NCBI GenBank assembly: GCA_017848855.1
Contig: JAFIHF010000032.1
Location: 186,001 to 250,000, forward strand
Reading direction: 5' to 3'
Origin: Rhodanobacter denitrificans
Lineage (GTDB): Bacteria > Pseudomonadota > Gammaproteobacteria > Xanthomonadales > Rhodanobacteraceae
Length of the DNA stretch: 64,000 nucleotides
The notes under the pieces were generated by a model. That model saw only the letters and a program-made list of their open reading frames with translations, was not told where the DNA came from and did not search any database. Below are positions 1 to 8,787 of the stretch, in pieces. Position numbers and translations under genes: made by a program. The stretch's first letter is position 1; every line of letters begins with the position of its first letter.

Positions 1-138
1 TTCGGTGGCGCCGTCCACCGTCACCGCGCCGCTGGCGACCAGGTGCTTGCCGGCGCCGCCGCTGTCGCACAGGCCGACCAGTTTCAGCAGGTGGTCGAGC
101 TTGACGTGATCGCGGTCGAGTTCGAAGCGGTGGATCAT
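1..138 (-). CDS. S4-domain RNA-binding protein (3' part off window)
   Basis: Only the first 46 codons lie in the window; the gene runs off the left edge. The peptide begins MIHRFELDRDHVKLDHLLK and continues through a GLCDSGGAGKHLVASG stretch to VTVDGAT. This is the layout of the small YbcJ-type S4 proteins, which are about 70 residues: a short beta start, the helix-turn-helix 'LDxLLKL...SGGxxKxLVxxGxVxVDG' RNA-binding loop, then a basic tail. The ATG at 136-138 is the only good start. The role is RNA or ribosome binding by family; the substrate is unknown. It lies downstream of the barnase/barstar pair on the same strand, beyond a duplicated 66-bp repeat. Confidence 0.75.
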   Translation of the reverse strand, partial: MIHRFELDRDHVKLDHLLKLVGLCDSGGAGKHLVASGAVTVDGATE

Positions 139-154
139 GTGTTCTCGTCTGGCG

Positions 155-286
155 AAGTATTTGAAGAGTGCGGCCAAGGATGGCCGCCCGTTTGACTTTC
201 GCGTTCAAGGACGAACGCACAAGTATTTCAAGAGTGCGGCCAAGGATGGCCGCCCGTTTGACTTTCGCGTTCATGGAAGAACGCAC
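155..286. repeat. 66-bp tandem repeat, two copies, with hairpin core
   Basis: Two head-to-tail copies of a 66-bp unit (155-220 and 221-286) differ at only a few bases. Each unit holds a perfect 7-bp stem, GCGGCCA-AGGA-TGGCCGC. The second copy encodes the last residues and stop codon of the barstar gene on the minus strand, and the first copy separates barstar from the S4 gene. It looks like a dispersed REP-type element that was duplicated locally. No run of T follows the stem on the minus strand, so a classical terminator is not supported. Confidence 0.85.
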
Positions 287-689
287 CAGTAAAGAAGGCG
301 AAGAATGGGCGGTCCGCGTCCTGCGCGAAGGTGGCGGCATCGTCGAGGACGCCGAGCAGTATGTCGAAATCGCCGGCGGCGCTGCGGTGCAGTGCTTCGG
401 CGTGCTCGAACAGCAGCACGTGCCCCCACGCGGGCAGCCAGCCGAGGTCGCGCAGGCAGTCGGCCAGCGCGTCCCAGTTGTGGCCGAAGTCGGCGGGCAG
501 GCTCAGCGAGGCGGCGAGGCGGCGCAGCAGTTCGGCCTTGCCGTGGCAGCCGGCGAGGTCGGTGCGGCGGACGGCCAGTTCCTCGTGCGCGGCGGTGGTG
601 GCGAGGCGCGCGAGATCGGCGTCGCCCACGAAGTACACGCCGTTCTGGCTGGGGCGGGTGAGGTCGGGATCGAGCGACGGTGCGTTCAT
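228..689 (-). CDS. Barstar-family ribonuclease inhibitor
   Basis: A 153-residue barstar-fold protein. After a variable N-terminus comes the typical 'GCHGKAELLRRLAASL' helix and the 'FGHNWDALADCLRDL' segment that plugs the ribonuclease active site, then the 'GHVLLFEHAEAL' strand. Start is the ATG at 687-689, which overlaps the TGA of the upstream ribonuclease gene by four bases (ATGA), so the two are translationally coupled. Barstar proteins neutralise barnase in the cytoplasm. Oddity: the last 18-19 residues (from about GAFFHERE to the stop) are encoded by the 66-bp repeat and are not expected for the family, so the natural C-terminus was probably near FFAFFT. Confidence 0.88.
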   Translation of the reverse strand: MNAPSLDPDLTRPSQNGVYFVGDADLARLATTAAHEELAVRRTDLAGCHGKAELLRRLAASLSLPADFGHNWDALADCLRDLGWLPAWGHVLLFEHAEALHRSAAGDFDILLGVLDDAATFAQDADRPFFAFFTGAFFHERESQTGGHPWPHS

Positions 690-1099
690 CGGGCGAGCAC
701 GAAGCGGCGGAAGCTGCGGTAGTGGTCGTCGGTGTAGTAGTACACCGCGGGCGGTGTGCCGCCGGTGATGATGCGCCGCGCGCCGCGCGTGCGCGCGCCG
801 GGCGTTTCCACCGTGTACTCGTGGTAGTAGCCACGCGGCTCGCGCGGCAGCAGGCCTTCGTAGTTGCCGAACACCACGCCGTCCTGCTGGTGCGGGAACG
901 GGCCGCCGCGGGCGATCAGCGCCAGCGTGTCGCGCGCCTCGGGTGGCAGGAAGGCCGGCAGCGCGGCCGCGTTGCCGGCGTCCGTCGTGGCGGCGGGGAC
1001 GCTTGCCGGCACGGAAGGCAGCGGCGTGTGCGCCGGCCGGTTCCACAGCAGCGCGATCGCGAGGATCACGAGCACGAGCAGCAACTTCCAGTAACGCAT
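686..1099 (-). CDS. Barnase-type guanyl ribonuclease, N-terminal anchor or signal
   Basis: 137 residues. Residues 4-19 form a hydrophobic signal or anchor segment; the microbial RNase (barnase) domain covers about 52-137. Catalytic residues of the family are visible: Glu94 in HEYTV, the RGARR arginines 105-109, and His126 in DDHYRSF, with the 'GGPFPHQQDG' substrate loop before them. Such enzymes cleave RNA 3' of guanosine and are usually exported. Barstar follows with a 4-bp overlap, giving the immunity gene. No downstream effector genes are present, so this looks like a housekeeping-type secreted RNase with its inhibitor and not a polymorphic toxin. Confidence 0.9.
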   Translation of the reverse strand: MRYWKLLLVLVILAIALLWNRPAHTPLPSVPASVPAATTDAGNAAALPAFLPPEARDTLALIARGGPFPHQQDGVVFGNYEGLLPREPRGYYHEYTVETPGARTRGARRIITGGTPPAVYYYTDDHYRSFRRFVLAR

Positions 1100-1236
1100 G
1101 TGGGCAGGCGGTGGCGGGCGGGAGGCGAGTCTAGCATTCGCTTCCGTGCTGCCGGCTTTCCCGTTCGCAGGAAATTGCGCACACTCGCCCTCCGGCCATG
1201 CGCACTGGCGCGCGCGGCCTCGCCAGGAGTCGAAGC

Positions 1237-2781
1237 TTGGACATCGCCAGCGACCGCGCGCGGCTGCCGCGGCAGATCCCGTACATCATCGGCAACGAGG
1301 GCTGCGAGCGTTTCTCGTTCTACGGGATGCGCAACATCCTCACCCCGTTCCTGATCAGCAGCCTGCTGCTGTACCTGCCCGAGGGCGAGCGCGCGGGCGC
1401 GGCGAAGGACGTGTTCCACAGCTTCGTGATCGGCGTGTACTTCTTCCCGCTGCTGGGCGGCTGGCTGGCCGACCGCTGGTTCGGCAAGTACCCCACCGTG
1501 CTGTGGATGAGCCTGGTGTACTGCCTCGGCCACGCCTGCCTCGCACTGTTCGAGCACCACCGCGCCGGTTTCTACGCGGGCCTCGTGCTGATCGCGCTGG
1601 GCGCGGGCGGGATCAAGCCGCTGGTGGCCTCGTTCGTGGGCGACCAGTTCGACCAGTCGAACAAGCACCTCGCGAAAGTGGTGTTCGACGCGTTCTACTG
1701 GATCATCAACTTCGGCTCATTCTTCGCCTCGCTGCTGATGCCGATCTTCCTGCGCCAGTTCGGCGCGGCGGTGGCGTTCGGCATCCCCGGCGCGCTGATG
1801 TTCGTGGCCACCGTGGTGTTCTGGTCGGGGCGCAAGCAGTACGTGATGCTGCCGCCGGCGCCGCCCGACCCGCACGCGTTCTCGCGAGTGATCCGCAGCG
1901 CCTTGCTGGCGCAGGCGTCGGGGCAGGCGCGGCCGGGACTGTGGCTGGCCGTGGCCGGCGTGCTGGCGGCCGGCGCCGCGTTCGCGCTGCTGCCCACGCT
2001 GGGATTCGTGATCGTCGCCTGCCTCGCCCTGGTGGCGCTGATCGGCGGCGTGGGCGGCGGCGCCTGGCTGCAGCTGGAGCGGGCGCGCGGCACGCATCCC
2101 GACGCTGCGGTGGACGGCGCGCGCAACGTGCTGCGCGTGCTGGTGATCTTCGCGCTCACCACGCCGTTCTTCTCGCTGTTCGACCAGAAGGCTTCGACCT
2201 GGGTATTGCAGGGTAACGAGATGACGATGCCCGCGTGGTTCCAGTCGGCGCAGATGCAGGCGCTGAACCCGCTGCTGGTGATGCTCTTGATCCCGTTCAA
2301 CAACCTGGTGTTGTACCCGTTGCTGCGCCGCCGCGGCTGGGAACCCACCGCGCTGCGCCGGATGACCGCCGGCATCGCGTTCAGCGGCCTGGCCTGGATC
2401 GTGGTGGGCGCGCTGCAGCTGCTGCTCGACGGCGGCACGCCGCTGTCGATCCTGTGGCAGGTGCTGCCGTATGCGCTGCTCACCCTGGGCGAGGTGCTGG
2501 TCTCGGCGACCGGGCTGGAGTTCGCCTACAGCCAAGCGCCGGCCTCGATGAAGGGCGTGGTGATGAGCTTCTGGAACCTCACCACCACCATCGGCAACCT
2601 GTGGGTGCTGCTCGCCAACGCAGCGGTGCGCAACGAGGCGGTGACCGGCGCGATCGCCGGCACCGGTCTGGGCCTGGTCGCGTTCCAGATGTTCTTCTTC
2701 GCCGCGTTCGCCCTGCTCGCCGCGCTGGCCTTCGGCCTGTATGCGCGGCGTTACCGCGAGGTGGACAACTACCGTGCCTGA
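1237..2781 (+). CDS. POT/PTR-family proton-dependent oligopeptide transporter
   Basis: A roughly 514-residue inner-membrane protein of the POT (proton-coupled oligopeptide transporter) family, importing di- and tripeptides with protons. The N-terminal ExxERFSxYG motif is present as GCERFSFYG in the first helix, followed by about 12-14 membrane segments and the 'FYWIINFGSFFASL' family signature. An ATG at 1198 would add 13 residues, but the TTG at 1237 has an ideal AGGAG at 1225-1229 with a 7-nt spacer and gives an N-terminus of normal length, so I chose it. The stop overlaps the convergent PAP2 gene by 13 bp. Confidence 0.9.
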   Translation: MDIASDRARLPRQIPYIIGNEGCERFSFYGMRNILTPFLISSLLLYLPEGERAGAAKDVFHSFVIGVYFFPLLGGWLADRWFGKYPTVLWMSLVYCLGHACLALFEHHRAGFYAGLVLIALGAGGIKPLVASFVGDQFDQSNKHLAKVVFDAFYWIINFGSFFASLLMPIFLRQFGAAVAFGIPGALMFVATVVFWSGRKQYVMLPPAPPDPHAFSRVIRSALLAQASGQARPGLWLAVAGVLAAGAAFALLPTLGFVIVACLALVALIGGVGGGAWLQLERARGTHPDAAVDGARNVLRVLVIFALTTPFFSLFDQKASTWVLQGNEMTMPAWFQSAQMQALNPLLVMLLIPFNNLVLYPLLRRRGWEPTALRRMTAGIAFSGLAWIVVGALQLLLDGGTPLSILWQVLPYALLTLGEVLVSATGLEFAYSQAPASMKGVVMSFWNLTTTIGNLWVLLANAAVRNEAVTGAIAGTGLGLVAFQMFFFAAFALLAALAFGLYARRYREVDNYRA

Positions 2782-3548
2782 GCGCCCCGCCGCAGCTGCT
2801 CCGCCAGCGCGATGCCGAGCACCAGCCAGAACGCGCCCAGCGCGTAGCCGGCCAGCACATCGGAGAGGTAATGCGCCTGTAGCACCACGCGGCTGAGGCC
2901 GACGACGGTGACCAGCGCCACCGCGGCGGCCACGGTGTCGCGGTGGTGGCGGGGCAGGAACTGGCGCAGCAGCAGGTAGGCCCCCATGCCGAAGAACGCC
3001 ATGCTCATCGAGGCGTGGCCGCTGGGGAAGCTGTAGCCGGTTTCCAGCACGAAGCCGTGGCCGTCGAACGGGCGCGCGCGCTGCAGCAGGTGTTTCGCCA
3101 CGCTGCCGCTGCTGGCGGTGCCGCCCAGCGCCACGCACCACGGCACGAACAGGCGCCAGCGCCGGCGCAGCGCCAGCAGCAGGGCCACCACGAGGCCGGC
3201 AACCGCGAGCAGCGCGGGCTTGCCCAGGTTGGTGACGACGGCGACCACCTGCAGGAAACCTGCCGATAGCTGGTCGTGCAGCGCCTGCGCCAGCGCGGCG
3301 TCGAAGCGCACCAGCGCGGTGCGCGCCCACACCGCCCAGAACAGCAGCGCGAACAGCGCCGCGAACAGCGCCAGCAGGGCGACGGCGGTGCCCGGCTGCA
3401 GCGCGAGGTAGTCGTCCCTGCCGGTGGCGGCCAGCCGGCGGCGCCGCGCCCGGCGCCAGCCGAAGTCGCCGGCGAGCAGGGCGAGGATCAGCAGCAGCGC
3501 CCACAGCGCCGGGACATGCTGGCTGATCCAGAGAGGCAGGGTTTCCAT
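2769..3548 (-). CDS. PAP2-family membrane phosphatase
   Basis: 259 residues with about six membrane helices. The three phosphatase motifs are intact: K152-x6-R159-P160, PSGH at 175-178, and SR at 219-220 with His226 and Asp230 (SRx5Hx3D). The family dephosphorylates membrane lipids such as phosphatidic acid, undecaprenyl diphosphate or lipid A, on the periplasmic face; the substrate here cannot be told. The ATG at 3546-3548 has GGAG about nine bases upstream. An open reading frame continues upstream as non-coding antisense of the hydrolase gene and is ignored. It converges on the POT transporter gene. Confidence 0.9.
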   Translation of the reverse strand: METLPLWISQHVPALWALLLILALLAGDFGWRRARRRRLAATGRDDYLALQPGTAVALLALFAALFALLFWAVWARTALVRFDAALAQALHDQLSAGFLQVVAVVTNLGKPALLAVAGLVVALLLALRRRWRLFVPWCVALGGTASSGSVAKHLLQRARPFDGHGFVLETGYSFPSGHASMSMAFFGMGAYLLLRQFLPRHHRDTVAAAVALVTVVGLSRVVLQAHYLSDVLAGYALGAFWLVLGIALAEQLRRGAQAR

Positions 3549-3674
3549 GCAGGCGCGCTCCGTTCGCATCGGATGAAGTGGCGAAGCTTGCCGGATGGCG
3601 GGCGTGACTTCCAGCGCTGGCCTTGCCCTGGCTTTGCCGCGATAGTGGCGCGGTTCATGCCCACGGAGCCCGCG

Positions 3675-5324
3675 ATGTCCCAGCGTCCCCTTTCCCTGCG
3701 CGTGGCGGTGTGCGCCGCGCTGCTCGCCTTCGCCACCGCGGCATCGGCGCAGACAATGCCAGCCTCGGCACCCGCCAGCGTAGCGACCGCCACGCCCTCG
3801 ACGCTGCCGGCGCAACTGCAGGATTTCGACGCCTACGTGGCCGACACGCTGAAGACCTTCAAGGTGCCGGGCATCGCGGTGGCCATCGTCAAGGACGGCA
3901 AAGTAGTGCTGGCCAAGGGCTACGGCGTGCGCGAGCTGGGCAAGCCGGACAAGGTGGACGCGGACACGCTGTTCGCGATCGCCTCCAACACCAAGGCGTT
4001 CACCGCCGCGGCGCTGCAGATGCTGGCCGATCAGGGCAAGCTCGACATGGACGGCCGGGTGATCGACTACCTGCCGTGGTTCCGCATGAGCGACCCCTAC
4101 GTGACGCACGAGATGCGCATCCGCGACCTCTTGGCGCACCGCAGCGGCCTCAGCCTCGGCGCGGGCGATCTCCTCTACTGGCCACCGACCAGTTACAGCA
4201 CCGAAGACGTGGTGAAGCGCCTCGCCGACGTGCCGATCAAGAACAGCTTCCGCGGCCACTACGCCTACGACAACATCCTGTTCGCGGTGGCCACGCTGGT
4301 GATCGAGAAGGTCTCCGGCCAGCGCTACGCCGACTACATCCGCCAGCACATCTTCCAGCCGGTGGGCATGGACGAGTCGCTGGTGGACATGACCTACCTG
4401 AAGCCCGGCATGGACGCGGCCACCGGCCACGCGTCGTACGACTTCAAGGACGTGAAGCCGGTGCCACCGATGGCCTGGCTCAACGATCCCGGCGCGGGCG
4501 GCATCTACGCCAGCGTCAACGACCTCGCCAAGTGGATGAACGTGCAGCTGGCCGGCGGCGAGCTGCCGGACGGCAAGCGGCTGTTCTCCGAGAAGGCGCA
4601 TCGCGAGATGTGGTCGATGCTGACGCCGATCCCGATCGGCAAGCCCTCGATTCCCGAGCTGGCGCCGCTGATGCCGCAGTTCTCCGGCTACGGCGAGGGC
4701 TGGTTCCTCAGCGACTACAGGGGCAAGAAACTCGCCTGGCACACCGGCGGCTGGCCGGGCTTCGTCTCGCGCCTCACTCTCGTCCCGGGCGAGCACCTGG
4801 GCGTGGTGGTGCTGACCAACCAGGAGTCCGGCGCCGCGTTCAACGCGATCACCTACCGCGTGCTCGATGCGTACCTGAACCCCGCGCACAAGACCGACTG
4901 GGTGGCGGCGTACGCCAAGTCGGTGAAGCAGGGCGAAGCCCGCGCCGACGACAGCTGGGCGAAGCACGAGGCCGCGCGCGACAAGCACGCCAAGCCCTCG
5001 CTGCCGCTCACCGGCTACGCCGGCACCTACCGCGACCCGTGGTACGGCGACATCGTCGTCAGCGACGAGGGCGGCAAGCTGCGCCTGCGTTTCAGCAAGA
5101 CGAAACAGCTGGTGGGCACGCTGACGCCGTGGCAGCACGACAGCTTCATCGTGCGCTGGGACGACCGCTCGCTCAACGCCGACGCCTTCGTCAACTTCGC
5201 GCTGGACGACGACGGCCACGTGCGCGAGATGCGCATCCAGCCGATCTCGCCGCTGACCGACTTCAGCTTCGATTTCCAGGACCTGCGGCCGGTGCCGGTG
5301 AAGGCCGCCGCGAAGCCGGAGTGA
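3675..5324 (+). CDS. Exported serine hydrolase, beta-lactamase/PBP4* family with DUF3471-like C-terminus
   Basis: 549 residues. Residues 1-26 are a Sec signal peptide ending ASA-Q. The class C beta-lactamase-like domain shows the nucleophile motif S104-N-T-K107, the second motif Y197-D-N199 and a later HTGGWPG in place of KTG. A C-terminal beta-rich domain of about 110 residues resembles DUF3471. The family includes D-aminopeptidases, esterases and carboxypeptidases, so the substrate is open. The ATG at 3675 has GGAG six bases upstream and is preferred over the ATG at 3657. The last codons belong to a 171-bp segment that is duplicated directly downstream. Confidence 0.88.
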   Translation: MSQRPLSLRVAVCAALLAFATAASAQTMPASAPASVATATPSTLPAQLQDFDAYVADTLKTFKVPGIAVAIVKDGKVVLAKGYGVRELGKPDKVDADTLFAIASNTKAFTAAALQMLADQGKLDMDGRVIDYLPWFRMSDPYVTHEMRIRDLLAHRSGLSLGAGDLLYWPPTSYSTEDVVKRLADVPIKNSFRGHYAYDNILFAVATLVIEKVSGQRYADYIRQHIFQPVGMDESLVDMTYLKPGMDAATGHASYDFKDVKPVPPMAWLNDPGAGGIYASVNDLAKWMNVQLAGGELPDGKRLFSEKAHREMWSMLTPIPIGKPSIPELAPLMPQFSGYGEGWFLSDYRGKKLAWHTGGWPGFVSRLTLVPGEHLGVVVLTNQESGAAFNAITYRVLDAYLNPAHKTDWVAAYAKSVKQGEARADDSWAKHEAARDKHAKPSLPLTGYAGTYRDPWYGDIVVSDEGGKLRLRFSKTKQLVGTLTPWQHDSFIVRWDDRSLNADAFVNFALDDDGHVREMRIQPISPLTDFSFDFQDLRPVPVKAAAKPE

Positions 5325-5636
5325 CGATGGATGCCTTGGTGCGAACGACAGGCGCAGGTCAGCCGTAGGTCGGGCTTCAGCCCGACGCACCGAAGCAGTC
5401 GGGATGAATCCCGACCCACGGCACGCCTCTCCCGCTGGCGGGAGTGCGATAAACAGCCAACCACGCCGGTGAAGGCGGCCGCGAAGCAGGAACCAAGATG
5501 GATGCCTTGGTGCGAATGACCGACGCAGGTCGGGCGTAGGTCGGGCTTCAGCCCGACACACCAAGGCAGTCGGGATGAATCCCGACCCACGACAAGCCTC
5601 TCCAGCAAGCGGGAGGGGAGACAAACAGCCAACCAC
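5294..5636. repeat. 171-172-bp tandem duplication containing GTCGGG palindromes
   Basis: Copy 1 (5294-5464) and copy 2 (5465-5636) align along their whole length. Copy 1 starts inside the hydrolase gene (Pro-Val-Lys-Ala-Ala-Ala-Lys codons) and carries its stop; copy 2 repeats the same codons without the stop context. Each copy contains two short palindromes, GTCGGGCTTCAGCCCGAC (5369-5386, 5540-5557) and GTCGGGATGAATCCCGAC (5398-5415, 5569-5586). No gene is seen in the 320-bp gap between the hydrolase and the esterase apart from this duplication. Confidence 0.85.
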
Positions 5637-5647
5637 AGGGGATCGCC

Positions 5648-7291
5648 ATGCGTAGTCGTCACCTCACCGCCGCACTGCTCAGCTGCGGCCTGCTGTTTTC
5701 TGCCGCCACGCTCGCGCGCGACACCGCGCCGGCCGTGCAGGCGCACCGCTACTTCCGCGTGCAGCTGGGTAGCACCCAGACGCAGCCGGTGTCCGGCCGC
5801 CTGCTGCTGTTCGCGATCGATGCGAAGGATGCCGAGGCCGCGGCGAAGCAGCACGGCGGCGACGGCAGGGTGGAAGAGGTGGACACCAGTCCGTTCTTCC
5901 CCACCCAGACTGCGGTGGCTGCGCGCGAGGTGGGTCGGCTGGCGCCGGGGCAGGCGCTGGACATCGACGCCGACGACATCGCATTCCCCGCCGGCTGGTC
6001 GCAGTTGCCGCCGGGCGACTACTACGTGCAGGCCGTGCTGGACGTGCACCGCGACTACAACTACTCGGGCCGCGGCGCGGGCGACCTGGTCAGCCCGGTG
6101 GTGAAGCTGCAGCTGCCCACCGCAAGCATTCCCGACCTCAACCTCGACCGCACGCTGCCCGCGCGCGACCCGTGGCAGCTCGGTTCGCGGGCCACGCCGG
6201 CGATGCAGGAGGCGCTGTCCGCGGCGCGTGCGCATGAGCGCGACATCGACTTCGCCAGCCCTGCGCTCAGCGCGTTCTGGGGTCGGCCCATCCACATGCT
6301 GGGCCGCGTGCTGCTGCCGCCGGGCTACGACGCGAAGGCGAAGGCCACGTATCCCACCGTGTATTACACGCAGGGTTTCGGCGGCAGCAACGACCGCGTG
6401 GTCGGCACCCTGGTCAACGTCTACGCGGCGATGGCGAAGGGCGAGATGCCGCCGATGATCTGGGTGTTCCTCGACGAATCCGGCCCCACCGGCACCACCG
6501 AGTTCGCCGACTCGGTGAACAACGGGCCGTGGGGCAGGGCGCTCACCACCGAGCTGATGCCCGAGCTTGAGAAAACCTACCGCATGGACGCGAAGCCCAG
6601 CGGCCGCTTCCTGCAAGGCCACTCCTCCGGCGGCTGGGCCACGCTGTGGCTGCAGACGCGCTACCCGGCGATCTTCGGCGGCACCTGGTCCACCTCGCCC
6701 GATCCCAGCGACTTCCACGACTTCACCGGCGTGGACCTCTACGCGCCGCACGCCAATGTCTTCCGCAAGCCGGACGGCACGCCGTACCCGCTGGTGCGCG
6801 ACCACGGCAAGGTGCTGGCCACGTTCCAGCAGTTCGCCCAACTGGAACGCGTGCTCGGCCCCTACGGCGGCCAGATGGCCTCGTTCGACTGGGTGTTCTC
6901 GCCCAAGGGCAAGGGCGGCCGGCCCGAGCCGATGTTCGACCGCGACACCGGCGACGTCGATCCCGCCGTGGTGGCGTACTGGCGCGAGCACTACGACATT
7001 GCACACCGTCTCGCCCAGCACTGGCCCGAACTGAAGCACGACCTCGACGGCAAGATCCACCTCTACGTGGGCACCGCCGACACCTTCTACCTCGACGGCG
7101 CCGCGCACAGGCTGAAGGCGGTGCTGGACGGCCTGCATGCGAAATCCGACTTCCGCTTCCTGCCCGACCGCACGCACTTCGACCTGTACGGCATCGGCCA
7201 GGACCGCCAAGGCCTGCTGAAGGACATCAGCTGGCAGATGTACGCCGTGGCGCGGCCGCATGCCGCGCTGAAGCCGCCGGCGCAGCACTGA
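5648..7291 (+). CDS. Exported alpha/beta-hydrolase, putative esterase (enterochelin-esterase-like)
   Basis: 547 residues with a signal peptide (cleavage after about residue 23, TLA-R). An N-terminal beta domain of about 200 residues is followed by an alpha/beta-hydrolase domain of the putative-esterase family; the nucleophile elbow is G324-H-S326-S-G328. A late 'TADTFYLDG' and 'DRTHFDLYG' probably supply the acid and histidine. The gene starts at an ATG 11 bp after the 171-bp duplication. Substrate unknown; secretion and architecture suggest hydrolysis of an external ester. Confidence 0.82.
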   Translation: MRSRHLTAALLSCGLLFSAATLARDTAPAVQAHRYFRVQLGSTQTQPVSGRLLLFAIDAKDAEAAAKQHGGDGRVEEVDTSPFFPTQTAVAAREVGRLAPGQALDIDADDIAFPAGWSQLPPGDYYVQAVLDVHRDYNYSGRGAGDLVSPVVKLQLPTASIPDLNLDRTLPARDPWQLGSRATPAMQEALSAARAHERDIDFASPALSAFWGRPIHMLGRVLLPPGYDAKAKATYPTVYYTQGFGGSNDRVVGTLVNVYAAMAKGEMPPMIWVFLDESGPTGTTEFADSVNNGPWGRALTTELMPELEKTYRMDAKPSGRFLQGHSSGGWATLWLQTRYPAIFGGTWSTSPDPSDFHDFTGVDLYAPHANVFRKPDGTPYPLVRDHGKVLATFQQFAQLERVLGPYGGQMASFDWVFSPKGKGGRPEPMFDRDTGDVDPAVVAYWREHYDIAHRLAQHWPELKHDLDGKIHLYVGTADTFYLDGAAHRLKAVLDGLHAKSDFRFLPDRTHFDLYGIGQDRQGLLKDISWQMYAVARPHAALKPPAQH

Positions 7292-7427
7292 CGCTGAATG
7301 CCGTCGGCTGCTGCGGCAGGCCATGCACCACATCGGGCGGGTTTTGCGGCATAGTCGCGCGGCCGGCGCGGGGTTTTCCCGACCCGGCCGCCACCCCGAT
7401 CACCATCGCGCAGGAAGGAGTCTGAAG

Positions 7428-7949
7428 ATGAAAGCGTCCATCGTGTTTGCCCTCGCGTTCGGCTGCCTGCTGGCCATCCCGGCCGCGCAGGCGCAACAGT
7501 CCGCCGCCCCCGCGGGTTCCACCGGTCAGTGCAAGGACGGCAGCTACACCAGCAACGCCACCAAGCGCGGCGCCTGCCGCGGCCACAAGGGCGTGAAGGA
7601 GTGGTACGCCGCCGACAACGCGCCGGCCAAGGCGGAGAAGTCGTCGAAGAAGGAAGCCGCCGCCGCGGCTGCCCCGGCAGCTGCAGCTGCCCCCGCCGCT
7701 GCTGCCGCGCCGGCCGCCGCGGCAGCTCCGGCCCCTGCGGGGAAGAAGTCCATGGCCTGGACGAAGCCGGCCGCCACCGCGGCGCCGGGCGGCGGTGCCG
7801 GCAAGGTCTGGGTCAACGACAGCAGCAAGGTCTACCACTGCGAGGGAGACAAGTGGTATGGCAAGACCAAGCATGGCGAGTACATGAGCGAGGCCGATGC
7901 CAAGGCCAAGGGTTACCACGCCGAGCACGGGAAGGCTTGCACGCCGTAA
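7428..7949 (+). CDS. Exported DUF3761-type protein with Ala-rich linker
   Basis: 173 residues. A signal peptide (residues 1-23, AQA-Q) precedes a small cysteine-containing module, 'CKDGSYTSNATKRGACRGHKGV', typical of DUF3761. A long Ala/Pro linker follows, then a second module with VYHCEGDKWYGKTKHGEYM and a terminal HGKAC. An excellent GGAAGGAG at 7413-7420 sits seven bases before the ATG. Function is unknown; it is expected in the periplasm or outside the cell. An intrinsic terminator follows about 30 bp after the stop. Confidence 0.85.
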   Translation: MKASIVFALAFGCLLAIPAAQAQQSAAPAGSTGQCKDGSYTSNATKRGACRGHKGVKEWYAADNAPAKAEKSSKKEAAAAAAPAAAAAPAAAAAPAAAAAPAPAGKKSMAWTKPAATAAPGGGAGKVWVNDSSKVYHCEGDKWYGKTKHGEYMSEADAKAKGYHAEHGKACTP

Positions 7950-7974
7950 GGTTTGGGTATTGCAGTCACGAGCA

Positions 7975-8007
7975 AGACGGAGGCCGGCGCAAGCCGGCTT
8001 TCGTTTG
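7975..8007 (+). terminator. Intrinsic terminator after the DUF3761 gene
   Basis: A GCCGGC-gcaa-GCCGGC stem (7983-7998) is followed by TTTCGTTT, 34 bp after the stop codon of the upstream gene. Confidence 0.75.
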
Positions 8008-8111
8008 CGGGCGTGTCGAAAATTTCAGTCGCCTTGACGCAGGCTCACGGTTGTCCGGAATATTTTGCAGGTGCTCTGTTCTCCGTCCAGGAAGGGCGCT
8101 TGCTCTGGTTT

Positions 8112-8735
8112 TTTCGCAAGGAACAAAGCGGTTTCGGACGCCTGCCGGCGCCCGAGCTACTTTCTCTTTGCGTGCTTAAAGAGAAAGTAGCCAAAGAGAA
8201 AGGGCACCCCGATGGCGCGCCCTCCGGGCATCCTGCCCTGCGGGTGCGCGGGCGGGTGGCGGGGTTTTTCGACGGCACCTCCGTGTGCCGGCGAAAAACT
8301 GGCCGGCATCCCTGCCGGCCATCCTGACGGACTTTCCTCCACCCGCCCGCCGCGCCATAGGGGCCCCGGGTGAAGCAGCGCGCTCCAGCGCGCAGAAGCA
8401 ACAGCCAGAGCAAGGCCAAGAGCAAAGCCAAGCAAAGCCGAAGCGCGCGCCGCACCAACTCCCTCTCCCCCAAGCTCCGCTTGGGGGAGAGGGTCGGGGT
8501 GAGGGGGGCTTTGGCTTCTGCGCGCAGGAGCGCGCCGCTTTTCCCCGGGGCCCCTCGGCGCCGCCGCGGGGTGTCGTTTTCTCTTGGCTACTTCTCTTTG
8601 ACTCCGGGCATCCATGCCCTCCGCCCTTCGGGCCGGCTTCGCCGTTCGCACGCGCTCCTGCGCGTGCGTGGACAAGCAAAAGAGAAGTAGCTCGGGCCGC
8701 GGCAGCGGCACGAAACCGCTTTGTTCCTTGCGAAA
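8112..8735. repeat. 624-bp nested inverted-repeat element, non-coding
   Basis: The ends (8112-8136 and 8711-8735) are perfect 25-bp inverted copies and the similarity continues inward, imperfectly, for about 65 bp. Further inward, 8360-8398 and 8513-8555 are again inverted copies (GGGGCCCCGGG, then a GCGCGCT...GCGCGCAGAAGC arm), and the centre is a CCCTCTCCC...GGGAGAGGG palindrome at 8459-8507. The whole could fold as one long cruciform. Open frames exist on both strands, but they mirror each other across the palindrome and lack ribosome sites, so I call none. It fills the 840-bp gap between the DUF3761 and VOC genes. Confidence 0.8.
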
Positions 8736-8787
8736 GCAAAGACCCCCTCTCTCGCAAGCAGGGCGCGGGATCGGCCTTGCCGAAGCA

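Noticed and set aside
2769-5636. 955-codon minus-strand frame over the hydrolase
   Set aside because: Only its last 259 codons (PAP2) are real; the rest is antisense to the signal-peptide-bearing hydrolase and the repeats.
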